From NCBI RefSeq assembly GCF_020882245.1, contig NC_083599.1, positions 53,346,748 through 53,410,747 on the forward strand: a stretch of 64,000 bases of DNA, in the 5' to 3' direction. This document shows, piece after piece, positions 26,979-40,324 of this stretch (position 1 is its first letter; every line of letters begins with the position of its first letter). The stretch comes from Rhopalosiphum padi. Lineage: Eukaryota > Arthropoda > Insecta > Hemiptera > Aphididae. The position numbers were made by a program, and so were the translations under genes. Under the pieces are notes generated by a model. It did not search any database. It was not told where the DNA came from and saw only the letters and a list, made by a program, of their open reading frames with translations.

Positions 26979-29900
26979 TATGTCACACTTTGTAGGTAGT
27001 TTTACTAATTTAACATTAAACAAACTCATAAAAATAAACCAATTTAACATGAAAGGTGTATATGGTAGGTATTTTCTTTTGTAGGTGAAGAGTATGGTTA
27101 GAACTTAAATTTATTAGGAAATTGCAGGGGTCCAATATGAATTACGCCGGGTTCCACAAAACCTAACGGTGGCGCTGCACATACAGACCGCATTCAACTA
27201 CATTTTTATCGTGGGAGGAGTATTTAATTGTACATTTTCATGCGTGATGCAGAGTTAATTTATTGTAACAAGTTACATTCTTTTGCCCACAAAATAACTT
27301 TTTACTGAGGGGAGAGGTTAAAAATATCCTAGGATGATATAATTAATCTTAAAGAATGTTAATATATTTTAATATATATTTACTCCCTCCCCTGCAAATA
27401 TAACCTAAGATATATTTACTGGGAGTAAATATTACCTATTACACCGGTGATTGGCTACATTTTTGAATACCAGTAAAGATATGTAGGTACACGATTATGA
27501 TGAAATATTATAAATGACATTGATTATAAATAATATTGTGCTATCGTTGTAGGTTTCGATATTTTATTCTATATAATGAGTGCACGGTAAAGCTTACTGA
27601 TGAGTGATATCTGATGGACAATGGCTATACTGCGAGGGCAGACTTAGATGAGGGGAACAGAGCTTATAAATTTACTAGTTAAATATTAATTTAATTCATA
27701 TTATTATTATATATTTAATATAAATGTAAACAATTTAAATTTCCAAATATGACAATTAAATAAACATAAAACACTTAAAAGTACATTAAGTAAGATTTAA
27801 AAAGTTTTTTATAGATACACACTGAAAAATATTTTTAAAATTATGTACTTTGGATAGCTCTTGATAGTTATTTTATTATAACATAATTTAAAAAAAATTT
27901 AAAAAGTAAAAACGTTCGAATAAAATCGTACTAAGATTATGAATATAATTTATTTGTAAATACAAATTATTAATTAAAAATAATTAACTACAATTGGTTC
28001 TGCAGACTTCCTAGAGGATATTGAAGGTGAGTATTTGAATAATAATAAAAAAAAAACAATATTTTATTTTATATCTGCAATACAAAATAATAATTAAGTA
28101 AAAATGACTTTAAAAACTAATCAAGAATCAAATACAAATACTTAAAATACTAGAAATATAATAATAATTAATTGTTGGTTATTGTTCATGACTAAATGTA
28201 AACATCAAAAAATAAGAAATTAAAGTTTTAGATTTTTTAAAAAATATCAAAATATACAATATTTCTTTAAATAATAATGCCATATAAAATTCGTTATGTA
28301 AAATAAGATTTAGTCGTTTATGATGATTTATCAAAAATCAATATAAATATCAGCGAAAGTAAATTTATATACACTATTTACAAAATTAGATTTTAAGCAA
28401 TTAATAATTATAGAGATGTATCATATTTCCTAGATATCCATCTGTTCCATAGTTATCACGTGTTAGGAATATTATAATGGATAAAAAATCAACTGTTAGA
28501 ATAGGAAAATTTTGGGTTAATGAACGCCTATGAGCTCAAAATCTTTATATTTGGGAGTACGAGCTCGTAATACGATAGACTATGAAAGTGCAATCACGTC
28601 GATACTAACAGTATAAAAAATTATCGAAAAAAGTAAATAAAAAGTGTTTTATTTAATGAAAAATAGAATGAAAGTCTTTTTATGTACGAATATTTTTCTA
28701 TTTTTCTATTTTTTTTTTTTTTTACAAAAAATGTGGGTTTTCACACAACTAAGGTTTTAAAATGGTATGAATTAATATTTTATTAAAAAATTAATTCATC
28801 CATATAAAAAAAAGATAGCTGTTCCAAATTCTAGTTATACAGGGTGTATCATAATAATTATCTGATACATTCCAACGTAATTTTAATGTTAAATTGTTAT
28901 ATTTCTATGATACTTTGTGTACATATACATTGAATAGCAGAGCGCTTTAAAAATTATGCGGATTGTATGAAATAAATATAAATTTTTAACTATTGTTAAC
29001 TTATTGTAATAAATTTAATTGGATAATATTTTTTATACACTTGTGTAGACATTTATTACTATATATTATATACAATAAAAATGGTTTTTAAAACAATATC
29101 GCAGTTCATGAATGATGTAACCATCGTACTAAAACATTCCAGTTTCAGTTTTGCACTATAAATGTCCCTTTTATGTCAATGTTATTATTTATAATATGTC
29201 TAGTAAAACAAGTTAAATTTATTAGCTTTGTTAAAATTAAATTAAAGTCATATATATATCTTACCGTGATTTTTAACAAATTAGTTTACCATGTCATCGT
29301 AATTAGTTTTATGTGTTTGAGGGTCGAAAATCATCTCTACGTTGAACAATTACTCATAGCGGTATACAAAATAATTTTCCCAGAAATATGCATTTCATAT
29401 AGATACCTACACCTACATTAGGATTAAACTGTTAAAGCATTAATTAAAGATATAAATAATTTATCGTTTTTGGTAGATACTTCACGAAGATTCAAATTTT
29501 GAATAATAAATAGATTTTAAAACAATTTGTAGCATCATTATTTTCTGTTAACAGCGTAGTGAACACACTTACTGTTTTAAATGCAACAGAACATTTAATG
29601 AATGTTGCTACGCGTCAACAATTTGAATTAATAATCATTTTAATTTAAGTAATTTCTGTGATTTTATTTTATCAAAACTGACAATAACGGTAAGGTTTTG
29701 TATTTTAATTAAAATTTTCGAACAGAGAAATTTTAAATTTTCTATAGAACAAAATACTATAATATGAGTATCTTCATCATTTGATCCATTAAATTTGCTT
29801 TTCATTAACTTTGTCAATACTTTTAGAAAAAGGTGACAACATAGATTAAAACGAATACTATTCACATTTCGTCTAATATAATTAAGATCTGCAGTTGTAT

Positions 29901-31750
29901 TCAGTTATGATAATTTTTAGCTTTTTGATCTTTTTAGTCCCAAAATCACGTAATCAAGTAAAAATGTTGGAATGTAGGATATTACTCAAATTTTTTTCAG
30001 GTAAAAAGGTCTGTGTAGGAGATTATAATATACTTTTATTTGCAAGTAAAAAGGTTATTCGTGTAGAAGTTAACATTTGACCAAATTTAGTAGGACGCCC
30101 ATTATACATCATCATGAAACTCTAGTCCTACACTGTTTTTGGACAAGGGAGTTGTCCAAAATGTATAACTTATTGTGAATCCGTTATTCTATATTATATA
30201 GCAGCTTATTATTATAGAACTGTAATGAATCACACGAAGCCATCATTTTTGTTGTTAGAAAAATATTTTTGTTATTCTTCGCTAAAGATAGAAAGGGATA
30301 TATGAGTGAAAAATATAATATTGTAATGCATAATATATATATATATATACGAACGTACGTCTATGGCAGTAACTATATAATAATAAACTGTAAAAAGATT
30401 ATAGGTATACTAATAACCAAGTTATAAGTAATATTATACTGCAGGCGAGGATTGTAGTGATTCTATTTAATATTATCATTAAATAGTAATGTTATCGATA
30501 CATTGCTGTGTTATTAAAAACATTTTTTTTTATGATTCTTTCATAGGTTATTTTATTATGATAAAAAAAAATTACATGTTATAATAATCGTGTATGTTAT
30601 TTTTTATCATTTTAATTGTTTAAATTAATTATTTCTTAAATTAAAATACATTTGTATAATATATTACTAAACAGAATATTTTATCTGTGAATTTAGTTAT
30701 AAAAAACTTGAATATCGAAACAGTGTAGTTAATTCTATATTAATATTAGCATTTAATTAAATAAAAAATAAATTAAAATTGCTTTCAACAATAGAGAAAT
30801 CTGCAAGAAAATTACTGTTTAGCGATGAAAGAATCACATTGTATACAACAATTTGGTAGTCATGTTCATCATGATGAATTATATTTACATTTATCAGATT
30901 TATTTTTTATTTATTCGTGTTGAATTATACACAGTAAAATATCCGATAAAATATGACTAAATATTATTCGAAGTATCGTAACGGAACGCGTATAATATTA
31001 TCTATATTAAACTAATAGCCCGTGTGATTAATGAGAAACTGACGTTGTATGTTTATTTGTTTTTGAGTTATATACGTATCAGTCAGCATCCAACTAATGT
31101 AAATAATAATAAATTACAATACAATAAGTGAATGACTGGTGAATTTAAACGAAAAAAAATATATCACAGCATATCTAGCAAAAGACCTAACGGTGTTATA
31201 AATATTGATCCCGCGGTTGATCAAAAAAATAATAATAATAATTTTACAGTTGAGGTTTTGGTCAATACCGACACCGATTATACATGAAAATATCATAATA
31301 AATTTCTACTTTATTTAATTAAAATTTTGAAAATAATTAATTAAGTTTGTAATATTATTACTATACTTTTAGACTTTTGTATAAAATCAATACCTTTAAC
31401 ATTTATTTTAATTAAATTGTGTACATTATTGTTAAAACCCCATGCAAAAAAGCAACCGAAATAAAAAATAAAAAATAAAACATTCACTTGAATACTATAC
31501 ATGGAGATAAAGTTAAGAATATTGCAACGTGAAGAAACTTGCTGACAAATTGTTAAAAAATATTTTCTTCTTACGACCATCACGACATCCTTTGCACATA
31601 TTTAAAATATTTTTTCTGAGAACTGATAAACCGAAGATCGTGGAAAATTCTTTAAGCCACCCTAGAGTAAGCAATCAGAAAAACAAAAACGTGTTTCGCG
31701 TAAGTACTTACAATAAGAATAAAACAGTATAGTAGAAAGTTACGAAATAA
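26979..31750. other. Mostly non-coding; retroelement debris at its left edge
   Basis: The 27110-27190 patch (ccgggttccacaaaacc and ggtggcgctgcac) may belong to the same dead retroelement as the integrase relic. Beyond it only the hairpin at 30137 and TA runs were noted. Confidence 0.5.
30137..30161. repeat. Perfect 10-bp hairpin
   Basis: TTTTGGACAA, a 5-base loop GGGAG, then TTGTCCAAAA: a perfect inverted repeat with a G+C core in its arms. It may be a transposon terminus or an RNA hairpin. No run of T follows that would suggest a terminator. Confidence 0.6.
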
Positions 31751-31823
31751 CTATAAGTATACAGGTGGGTGTATTTCGAGTGTTTCACCGTCGGTCTTCA
31801 AATCGATAATTTCCTCCGAGTCG
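31751..31823 (-). CDS. Possible C-terminal exon of an unidentified minus-strand gene
   Basis: Reading the minus strand, a good acceptor (gtgtgtatttttacag) is followed by one base completing a split codon and then 23 sense codons and TAG. The predicted tail begins DSEEIIDLK and ends EIHPPVYL. It is acidic and unlike the Lys/Asn/Ile/Phe-rich peptides random A+T-rich sequence gives. A CTTAA branch-point-like motif lies about 25 bases before the acceptor, and a possible polyadenylation signal (AATAAA on the minus strand) lies about 440 bases downstream, near 31311. I do not recognise the protein. It is on the same strand as the CaMKI exon and downstream of it, but I cannot link it to that gene. 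The opposite strand is also open here because the block is moderately G+C-rich, which lowers confidence. Confidence 0.35.
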
Positions 31824-33169
31824 CTGTAAAAATACACACGCTACTTAAGTTTTTATTTCCCGGGCGACTAAAAACTATGTGCGCAAACGAGTCGTAAAAA
31901 AGGCAAAACTAGAGGTGATTGTAAATTGCGTTCATGGTTCGCGAGGAGCAGAAAAAAAGGTGTGCAGTAAATAGTGTCCATCGCGTTTAGGAGAGAAACG
32001 TTTTTAAAGTTATTTGTGTAAAATACATCAAGGGTTGGTAAGTAGTAAAAACAGTACTGTAAATATTGCCCATCGTGTTTGGTATTTTAGTTATATTATA
32101 CTTTGAAGTATGTTTTGGCATCCACGGACCAATATCCAATAGTATCGTAAACCAATTTGTGTATATATATGAGTTGCAATACAAGTTGTAATCGTAATGC
32201 TTAAATTAACAGATTTACAATACACTGCAAAATAAATAGGACCAAACATTCCCCAGACAACAATGAAAGCCGCCTTCTCAGAATTCCTAAAACGCTAAAT
32301 ATATTTCATAATTCGCATTATATTATGTTTAAGATTCATGTTTTAATTATTTTTTAACCAAATATAAATACATTTTTAATTCCGTTAGGATTTATGATGT
32401 AGAAACCAACAATTAATTTACTAACTTAAGTTAAGTTTTTTTTTTTAAAAGTATAAATATGCGTTGGATTTGAGTATTTGCTGCTGAAAATATCAGTTTA
32501 AGTATATTACAATTTATAATTAGATTTATGTTGAGTTCTACGTTAAACGATTTTACTAGTTAAATTGCGAGATTTACATTAAACAATAATATAATCATAA
32601 ATAGAACGAATAGAACGATTGACAAATGATAAATTGTCGAGATAAAATTTCTCAAGTAGACATTTTGAATTACCAATTAATATTTTTATCTAAAATGCAT
32701 ATAATATTATATAAATATATACTAAATATTAATAAAACTATTTAAGAATTATAAAAAAAGTGTTCTAAAAACGCCAAAACTCTTCAAAATTCAAAATAAA
32801 AGTTTGTTTTCAATTCCTTGATACATTAAATTAATTTTGTATTTATAAAGCATTGTTAGGAACATCTAAAAAAATAATGCATTTTGCATTAAATCTGGAC
32901 TTTACTAATGATGCTATTATATTATTATCAAAATATTAAATTTTAAAATGGTATTTTGAGTATAAGTGTTGATCAAGTCAATGTTAAAAGAAATAACTAA
33001 ATAACTGTTTGTATGTTGTACGACGTACGTACATTTTAATTATATGCGAGTTGAGTCTAAGTAGTCTTACACAATTGATAACAGCGATTTGCAACGACAA
33101 AAAAAAATATGCATTTCAATAGACTCATGTACAAGGGCCAGTGACATTTGTTTTCCGTCGTCGATTTGA

Positions 33170-33720
33170 CATGTGTCATGTATGCTTGTTTCTAATTCTA
33201 ACCAAAAGAACGGGTTTTCTTGGCAGGCATGATGACAATATTATCATAATACGTTTATGGTACAATCGCGGCCATTGAATCGAAGTACCCGGACAACGTT
33301 TTTTTTTTTTTTTACTTCTATAAATTATTTTAATGGAAAAATTGTGTACACGGCGACTTTGTGTATCCGTTACACGCGGCATCGCTCAAGTACTTTGAGG
33401 TGGCTGCCCACGACATCCGTACAATGATTACGATCACAATGTCTTATCATCTTAGTATACTTCCACCTCTCCCGAAGACGACGTCGAAAATATCCGCTAA
33501 CTAGACGCAGCTGACAAACCGATCCGCTAGATGACCACCGCCGTCGATAAACTAACGACACTTCGATAAATTCAATACCATATTTCAGAATGTCGCGATA
33601 TCTATATGGTCAGATCTAAGCATAATATTTCCGCCGCTATCGTCGTCATCGAGATTCCGATCAACGTGCCGTCGTCGCCGGTATGCCTATACATTACGGC
33701 CATGTTTGTGTCGGTCATGT
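33170..33720. promoter_or_regulatory. CpG-rich block split by a poly-T run
   Basis: CpG-dense sequence (tcgtcgtcatcg and gtgccgtcgtcgccgg near 33640-33680; 33360-33560) interrupted by about 15 T at 33300-33314. Minus-strand frames 33176-33382 and 33370-33561 read arginine- and serine-rich peptides with no known motif. A poly-T tract inside a G+C-rich patch could mark an old antisense retroposed sequence, or this may be a regulatory or first-exon region. Confidence 0.2.
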
Positions 33721-35159
33721 CATTGAAAATAGTATTTTAATAGCCGACCATGATAGTTAAATTCTACCATAATATCATTAGGCAGTAGAGATCGTTTATA
33801 ATGACGTCCAAGGAACCAATATAATAATAAAAAAAATGATATTATTATAATAAATAGTTGCAATAGTTTTTAAAAATATATATATATTTTACTATATATT
33901 TCATTATTTTTATCAACTGAGTATATTATGCATATAATAATAATACATCATATATGTATAAAATATATTATATTGTATAAATATATAATAATATTATATT
34001 GTTTTGTTACAAAATATACTCGTGCTCTATGCACTCCATATACCAATAAAAGACATAACTTAAGATAATCACTTATGTAGAATTCGGGTAACGCACTTGC
34101 GAGCGTTTAGGAATAATTATTTCGATTTACCGGATCTCAAGATCGAGTTATTGCTATCGTTTAGCGTGTTCGTACAACGCATATATTAACATAATATTAA
34201 AATTGTAATACGCGATGGTTGTTGGAAATAAAATGTAACTAATGCATTACAGTGTTATATATTTTTAATGATAAAGGAATATCTACAGATAAATATACAT
34301 GGAAATGTGAACCCACGATTATGTTAACGTTGGGCGGAGTAGCGGTTAACGAATAGCAACGGTGTTCACTCTCAAAGTGATACTTGGAATATTCTGTATG
34401 ATAAATTTTTTGCGTAAGCGAACCTCTCCCGCTCTAAAGTTTTGTAACCGTCAGAAGGGCAATAAGTAAGATATCTTAGTTTTAAATCAAAAAGATTAAC
34501 GTTCGTAGAAAACTTTTAACGTGACTCAAAACTAAATTACGATAATTAAAAAATAAAAATAATTGTGTTTAAAAGTTTAGACATAAATCATAGTGAAAAC
34601 TATATGAACCGAAACCAGAATATTATTATCAACTGAAATTCGATATTCCAAAAAGAAAAAAAACCAAAAAAAACGTTTGTAATATAAAAACCTCTTGGAA
34701 TACCAAGAGAAATGCGAAAAATTGGCATCCACAATAATAGTAATCAGTAAAACCTTAATAATGTTAGGCGTTGTATGAATGCTATGGGTTTGGTTTAATT
34801 ATATATTCTCTGTGCGCGCTTTCAAAGTGTGCCTACAAATTGTTTGATTGAGCGAAATCAAGATTAAATATTTTAGTTGTTATTCATTTTTTCTCTGATT
34901 GACATTATCAACATTTTCTGTTTAGTGATCAAAGCAACGTTGTATGATTTAATTCATAACAAATATTATATTCAGATCTTAAGGCTTAAATTATATTTTG
35001 TAATATATTATTTCGCCAAAAGAATTATTCACGACAACATGGCTACTGCTATTGTCATGGTTTTTAAATTTGATTTTATAATATCCAATTTTTCAAAAAA
35101 ACACACTGAGCATATACGTTGACAGATGAAATAATCTTACAACGGAGAATGCCAAATAC

Positions 35160-36180
35160 ATAATATATCATTGTCCGAAAAGAAAAGTGTTTTTCGTTAT
35201 CCACCGACGTGATGAAAATCGATTGATTAAAACGAACAATTCTGCACGTAGACGGGGGAAATTCATATCGCCGTTCGTACAACACAAACAAACGACATCG
35301 TACTACACTGAAACTCGTGTATTTGTTGACAGTTTCATTTACGGTTTTGACGTCCCCGCGCTTCATATAACAATGAAAACACGTCGTACTAAGAGATTTT
35401 TTTCTGGTCCTGAATAGAATATATGTGTTTTGTCGTGCATGTATTTCTAATAAAATTATGAATTAGATTTATACGCTCGTTGTTTATTTTTTTTTTATGT
35501 TCTAAACAAATAAACAAATCATTTTAACAAAATTAAAAAGGTTTTCAGACCATCTCTGTAGTTTTGTGCGCATCCTCCGCAAAAAAAAAATAGTAAAAAT
35601 TTCGTAGTAGGATTGCACAAATTATATATACGTTCGTATATGAATACAAATAACGGACATTGCAGAATTCGAATAAATAATACGACAGGAGACGGCAAAA
35701 ATCATTATTAAAAACGTAAACATGTAACAACCAGCTAGCAGTGTCGCGGCAACCATAATTTATTGTTAAATTATTTATGACTTACGTTTGTTTCCGTTCT
35801 GCCGAGCCGTTTGAAATTTTCATGATTAGGGCAAAAAAAACCACTTAAAAAATAATAATGATAATAATAAACCATGCTCGTTTTCCGGGTTGAAAACTTC
35901 AACTTCGCTCGTGCGAGCGAACCGTATAGTGGCGGGTTTACCGAAAGACAAAAAAAAAAAAATAACAATGTACGTAGGCAATTGGAGAACGCTTCGTTTT
36001 CAGAGTCCGAGACCGGGCTGATGTCGACGTTTTTAATTTCGTTTCACTCGTTTAATATAGTGTAAAAAAAGTTTTTAAGATATTTTTGGCACGTTTGTAA
36101 TGGAATCGTGCAGTGCAGTGTTAATAATATCATAGCGTAATATGTATCCACGCGATATCGATGTTGTACCAGACGAAGTG
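35160..36180. other. Moderately CpG-rich stretch with several overlapping frames
   Basis: The plus-strand frame 35187-35417 (RRRGKFISPFVQHKQT and TRRTKRFFSGPE near its end) begins with GTG rather than ATG and is followed by an AATAAA at about 35450. The minus strand is open over 35076-35366 as well. A second frame pair sits at 35771-36065. None resembles a known family. A last exon ending at 35417 is conceivable, but I see no convincing acceptor. Confidence 0.15.
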
Positions 36181-36947
36181 CGGTACAATGCACCGTATTA
36201 CGTATATTGTATTGTACAAAATACTTTCTTGTGCACCAAGTTTAAAGTTTTAATTATAATATTTTTATAAAATTGGATTGGATTGTGTCTAAAATAATAA
36301 AAAATCAGAAAAAAAATAAAAATAAAAATAATGTAATGCAATAATTTTGCGTTTCAGGTTTTTTTTTTTTTTATTATTTATATGTTTTGGTGTAGCATGT
36401 TGGGTATGATTTGAAACGCCCTCCATGTTACTTTATTCACCACACTATGGTGATATATTTTTTTCTTTAAAAATAAATAAATAAAATATACGAAAGTTTA
36501 CAATATTTAAAATTAAAAACAAAATCAGAACTATATGAGTTAGTGCTGACTGGGGGTTCAATTAAATAATATTTATAAATTACGAGAGTTACAGTAGAGT
36601 TTGTTTTATAGACGTGAACCATAATAACAGCATTTCGAATACTGACTAAGTACCTATTGGTCTGAGTATTGTTATCGGTAAAATATTTTTGTATATGTAT
36701 ATAAATAGTACGCCAATATCGTACGGAACAATAATACGTATCATCAAAAGAATTGCCTTCGATTTTCTCGACCGTGACGGCGTATTTTCTGCATTGCGGA
36801 TCACTGAATAAAATTATATTATATTTCGAGCTTAACGAAATTGTTTTATTGAACTTACAATATGATGCGTCTACGAGTGTTCACCTTGCAGTTCTTGGGG
36901 ATAATATGATATAAATATACTATACCTATTTCCTATATACTCTAAAC

Positions 36948-37105
36948 CAGTGGTTCTCAACTCTTTTGCGATTGCGGAACGGCAGATTACTTATTATGTA
37001 AAACTACAGACCATTTAGGGCACAATACATTAAAAATATTGTTTTATTCAATACAATACGGACCGGTACCCCTTTTAATCGCGGACTGACGGTTGAGCAT
37101 CACTG
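36948..37105. mobile_element. hAT-type MITE, 158 bp
   Basis: The left end reads CAGTGGTTCTCAAC and the right end, reverse-complemented, CAGTGATGCTCAAC (12 of 14 identical), the signature of hAT-superfamily termini. It is flanked by 8-bp direct repeats, CTCTAAAC at 36940-36947 and CTCTCAAC at 37106-37113 (7 of 8 identical), the duplication length expected for hAT. There is no coding capacity. Confidence 0.85.
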
Positions 37106-37372
37106 CTCTCAACATACTTTTAAGAGATAATTTTTGAGACGAATATAGACATTATATAGTGGTATATTGGTATATATAATAATATTTCCAAAATCAAATA
37201 AATTAAATAAAAAAATCAAAAAAATTAAATACACCATAATGTAGAAAAAAAACCTATTTTGAAATCAATTGTAATTCAATTGCCAAAAATACAAGTACGA
37301 AATAAAAAAATACGATTTTCATATTACGACACAATTTGACGTATTAAATATTTTTTTTTTAGTTTAATATTG

Positions 37373-37500
37373 ATGATGATAACTACATACGTGTACAGTC
37401 TACATGAGCACTGGTATTTTGATACAAATTGCGTCATCATCAGAAGCAGATATAAGAAAAATGGCTATAGAGACAGCATACCTCCGATAATATTTAAAAG
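37373..37500 (+). CDS. Candidate first exon of a small two-exon gene
   Basis: An ATG pair at 37373/37376 opens a frame of 42 codons plus two bases, containing EHWYFDTNC and RDSIPPIIFK, which ends at a good donor (AAAAG|gtacgt). A T-rich acceptor-like site (tttttttttag) lies just upstream, so this could instead be an internal exon. Joined to 37684, the frame continues for a few residues and stops, giving only about 54 aa. A second frame over the same bases (MSTGILIQIASSS then KMAIETAYL) also looks protein-like but stops before the donor. Two plausible frames suggest either a decayed coding segment or chance. The family is not recognised. Confidence 0.2.
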
Positions 37501-37683
37501 GTACGTATTTTAAAGACGTTTATTAATAGATAAATTATGTATTGTATCTTAAGTCTAAAAAATGTTGGCCTACCGCTTTTTTTTTTTAAATAAGTGTTTA
37601 TAGTAACTGTTTAGGTATAAGTCATTATAGTGTTGTTTTTTTTTTATCGTTTTTACCCAAATCCACTGTTACGTTTCCTGCAG

Positions 37684-37720
37684 ATATATCGAATACCATG
37701 TATCAGTGGTTTGGGTCTGA
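37684..37720 (+). CDS. Candidate second (last) exon of the small two-exon gene
   Basis: A strong acceptor (cgtttcctgcag) follows a 183-bp intron, a plausible short insect intron. In phase with the 37373-37500 exon it adds YIEYHVSVVWV and a TGA. In another phase the same acceptor opens a frame to 37760 containing MYQWFGSEWPSTADYW, ending TAA and overlapping an AATAAA. The splice site is good, but which phase is real, if any, cannot be settled by eye. Confidence 0.2.
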
Positions 37721-39861
37721 ATGGCCGTCTACTGCAGATTATTGGCAGAAGATCAAATAAAATATTATGCAAATGACGATTACACTTAATAAAAATGATT
37801 AATGATAATGACGACAAAAAAAAATAGTATAAACTATAAATCGATTATTCGTGAACAATATCAATAATATTATATTATCTTAATAATATAATTTGGGGTA
37901 TTTACTCACGGCAACCATCGGTTAGCTTATTCATTGTTATTTTATTTTACACCGTCATCGGTGGTTTTAACAAATTGTTAAAGTCACATTAAAATCATAT
38001 TATGCGCTGTCTGTTTATAGATGACGATAATAGACGACGTCACTAGAAAGTGAAGGTGATAGTGGAACAGAGGTGACCTTTATGTGAAAGTTAATATTTA
38101 TTAAACTAAGTGAAAAAGTGACAAATATATTTTTGATTTCTTTTTAGTGAACATAAGATGATGGTACATTTGGTACGTGTACAAAAAAATATGCACTGGC
38201 AATGTGCACTCATCTGCAAATATGGTTTTAGGTTAAATAGATTATATTATGTACCTACTATTTATCTGGATGTGTTAGCGAAGCAAGTAAATATTTTAGG
38301 AAATATTTGCATTTTTTGTTATAGTAGTTCAAGACAAATTAGTAATACAATACGAATTTGTCACGTAAAATAAATTTACAGTATTTGATGTTTATTTTTC
38401 TGTCTGGGAAAACTTAAAAAATGAATGCATTTTGTTTATATTCACGTCATGATACGTTCTTCTTCTTCGGTTTTCAGTGTTCATGTACTTAAAATTTATT
38501 TTTGTTACAAGTGTTGTAAAACATAAAACGTTACACTTATCATTCCTATCGAAAAATATGAAAAATTGATGGATATTCATATTTATAATATTTTCAGAAA
38601 CCATAATTATACCACATATTCACAGATATGAGCAGCGTGAGGGTGGGACGAAAATTAAATTGTTTTCTACTCTTGTATGTAATATCTACCTCGAATGTCT
38701 CACGGATAATGACTTAACGATGGTTTATTTCATCTCGCGTTTTCTTGTATGCGATATAATTTTAATTGTTTGACGTAGCTCTAAAACTCACAGGTAAAGT
38801 CGTAAAGTAAAATTAATTCAGAAAAAAAAGTAATAGTGTACACCAGTCTGGCTATATTATACCTTATTTTCCAGTTTAATTAATACTAAAAAAACTGCCA
38901 AGCGTAAAGAAGACTCATTTCCAGTGGACTTTTTAAATTTAAATCTAATTTTTTTAAAACAAAATTATTTAAACTTAGGTACTAAGTTAATAAAGTTTCG
39001 TAGTTTTTTTTTTACATTTTAATTAAAATAATAATTTAAAAACTTCCTTGCAAACTGTATCATATTAAATAAGTGACTAGCAACCAACAACAAAATGGTT
39101 AAAATATATAAATTCATAAATATGTTTTTCAAATCAATTCAAATGTTTTTTTGTATCAATTTGTATTGTTTGTATTGTTTTTTTTTTTTATGTAAAACCA
39201 CAAAGCTTTATTAGCAGATTATTATAAGGTAAACATTTGAAATTATATTCAGGTTATTTAATATTTTGTATAAAACATTTAAAGTTGAATTGATATTACA
39301 TCGTATAATAAATAATTAACAGTTTTTTATTATCCTGAGCATGATGAGTAAGGCATGGGAGAAATTGCATTTTGAACATATTAATTTTGTTTTAACTAAT
39401 TAATTGTTTATTAAGTTAAAAATCTATTTTACAAAAATACTAATTTATTTATGATTATTTTTTTTATTATCATTTTTAAATTATTATGGTAACTACTACA
39501 TAAATGTTCTTGTACTTTCTAAACTAACATAATGTTAGTATATTATGTATAGTCGATATAATATTAATATATTAACCATTATACAATATACTGTCTGTTT
39601 AGTTAAGCGTTAGTTTTTTTCATGTAATTTTATCGTGTAATATCAGAAGTGCATATGCATCACTGTCCTAATTACGACATAGAACTGTAATAATGTTTGC
39701 ATTATATTCCAACAACTTTTGCTATGTGCAATACTGGCATAATTTTTTTTCTTAGAAATAGATTAAAAGAATTAAATACGTTTTTGTATTTCAACAGTGT
39801 TAGTTTGTTTTGAATTATTTTCCCATTATAGGGGATCAATGAAAAAATTATGAACTTTAAA

Positions 39862-39883
39862 AATAATAATAATAATAATAATA
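39862..39883 (+). repeat. (AAT)n microsatellite
   Basis: About seven AAT units. Similar trinucleotide runs lie at 3701-3719 (ATA) and 50418-50441 (ATT). Confidence 0.9.
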
Positions 39884-40275
39884 AATATTGACAATCAGTC
39901 GTAGTCATTTCTTATTTCTTATTTATTAAACTTCGTGCGTTCCGTATTAATTTAATAAAATTGTATACATTACATAGTGCAAAAGATTGATAATTTTAAA
40001 ATTAAATGTATAATATTGAATGTTATCACCTATAAGTACAATAATAAGAAGTTTCTATCTTGATGCAAGCTAGTGGATTGCAATATTACTTAATAATAAG
40101 ACGTATAATGATGAGCTCGTTTGAGTAATTTTTCTATAAAGCCTAGAATGTGTAAATGTAATGCAATTCGATTGAATTATAATAAAACGGCAATTCTGTA
40201 TTCCGTATCAATGATATATAGCGTCTTAAGTCTATAGACGAGATAAATTGTTATTTACTATTTACTTTTATATTC

Positions 40276-40281
<6 letters not shown>

Positions 40282-40319
<38 letters not shown>
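40282..40319. repeat. (TA)n microsatellite
   Basis: About 19 uninterrupted TA dinucleotides, the longest in the window. Shorter TA runs occur near 9007-9021, 30333-30349, 51517-51544, 58765-58787 and 63583-63602. Confidence 0.95.

Positions 40320-40324
<5 letters not shown>

Noticed and set aside
30331..30350. Alternating TA run as an origin or regulatory site
   Set aside because: Ordinary microsatellite, like several others in the window.
35187..35417. Plus-strand ORF followed by AATAAA
   Set aside because: It starts with GTG, no acceptor was identified, and the opposite strand is open too. Kept only as a described block.
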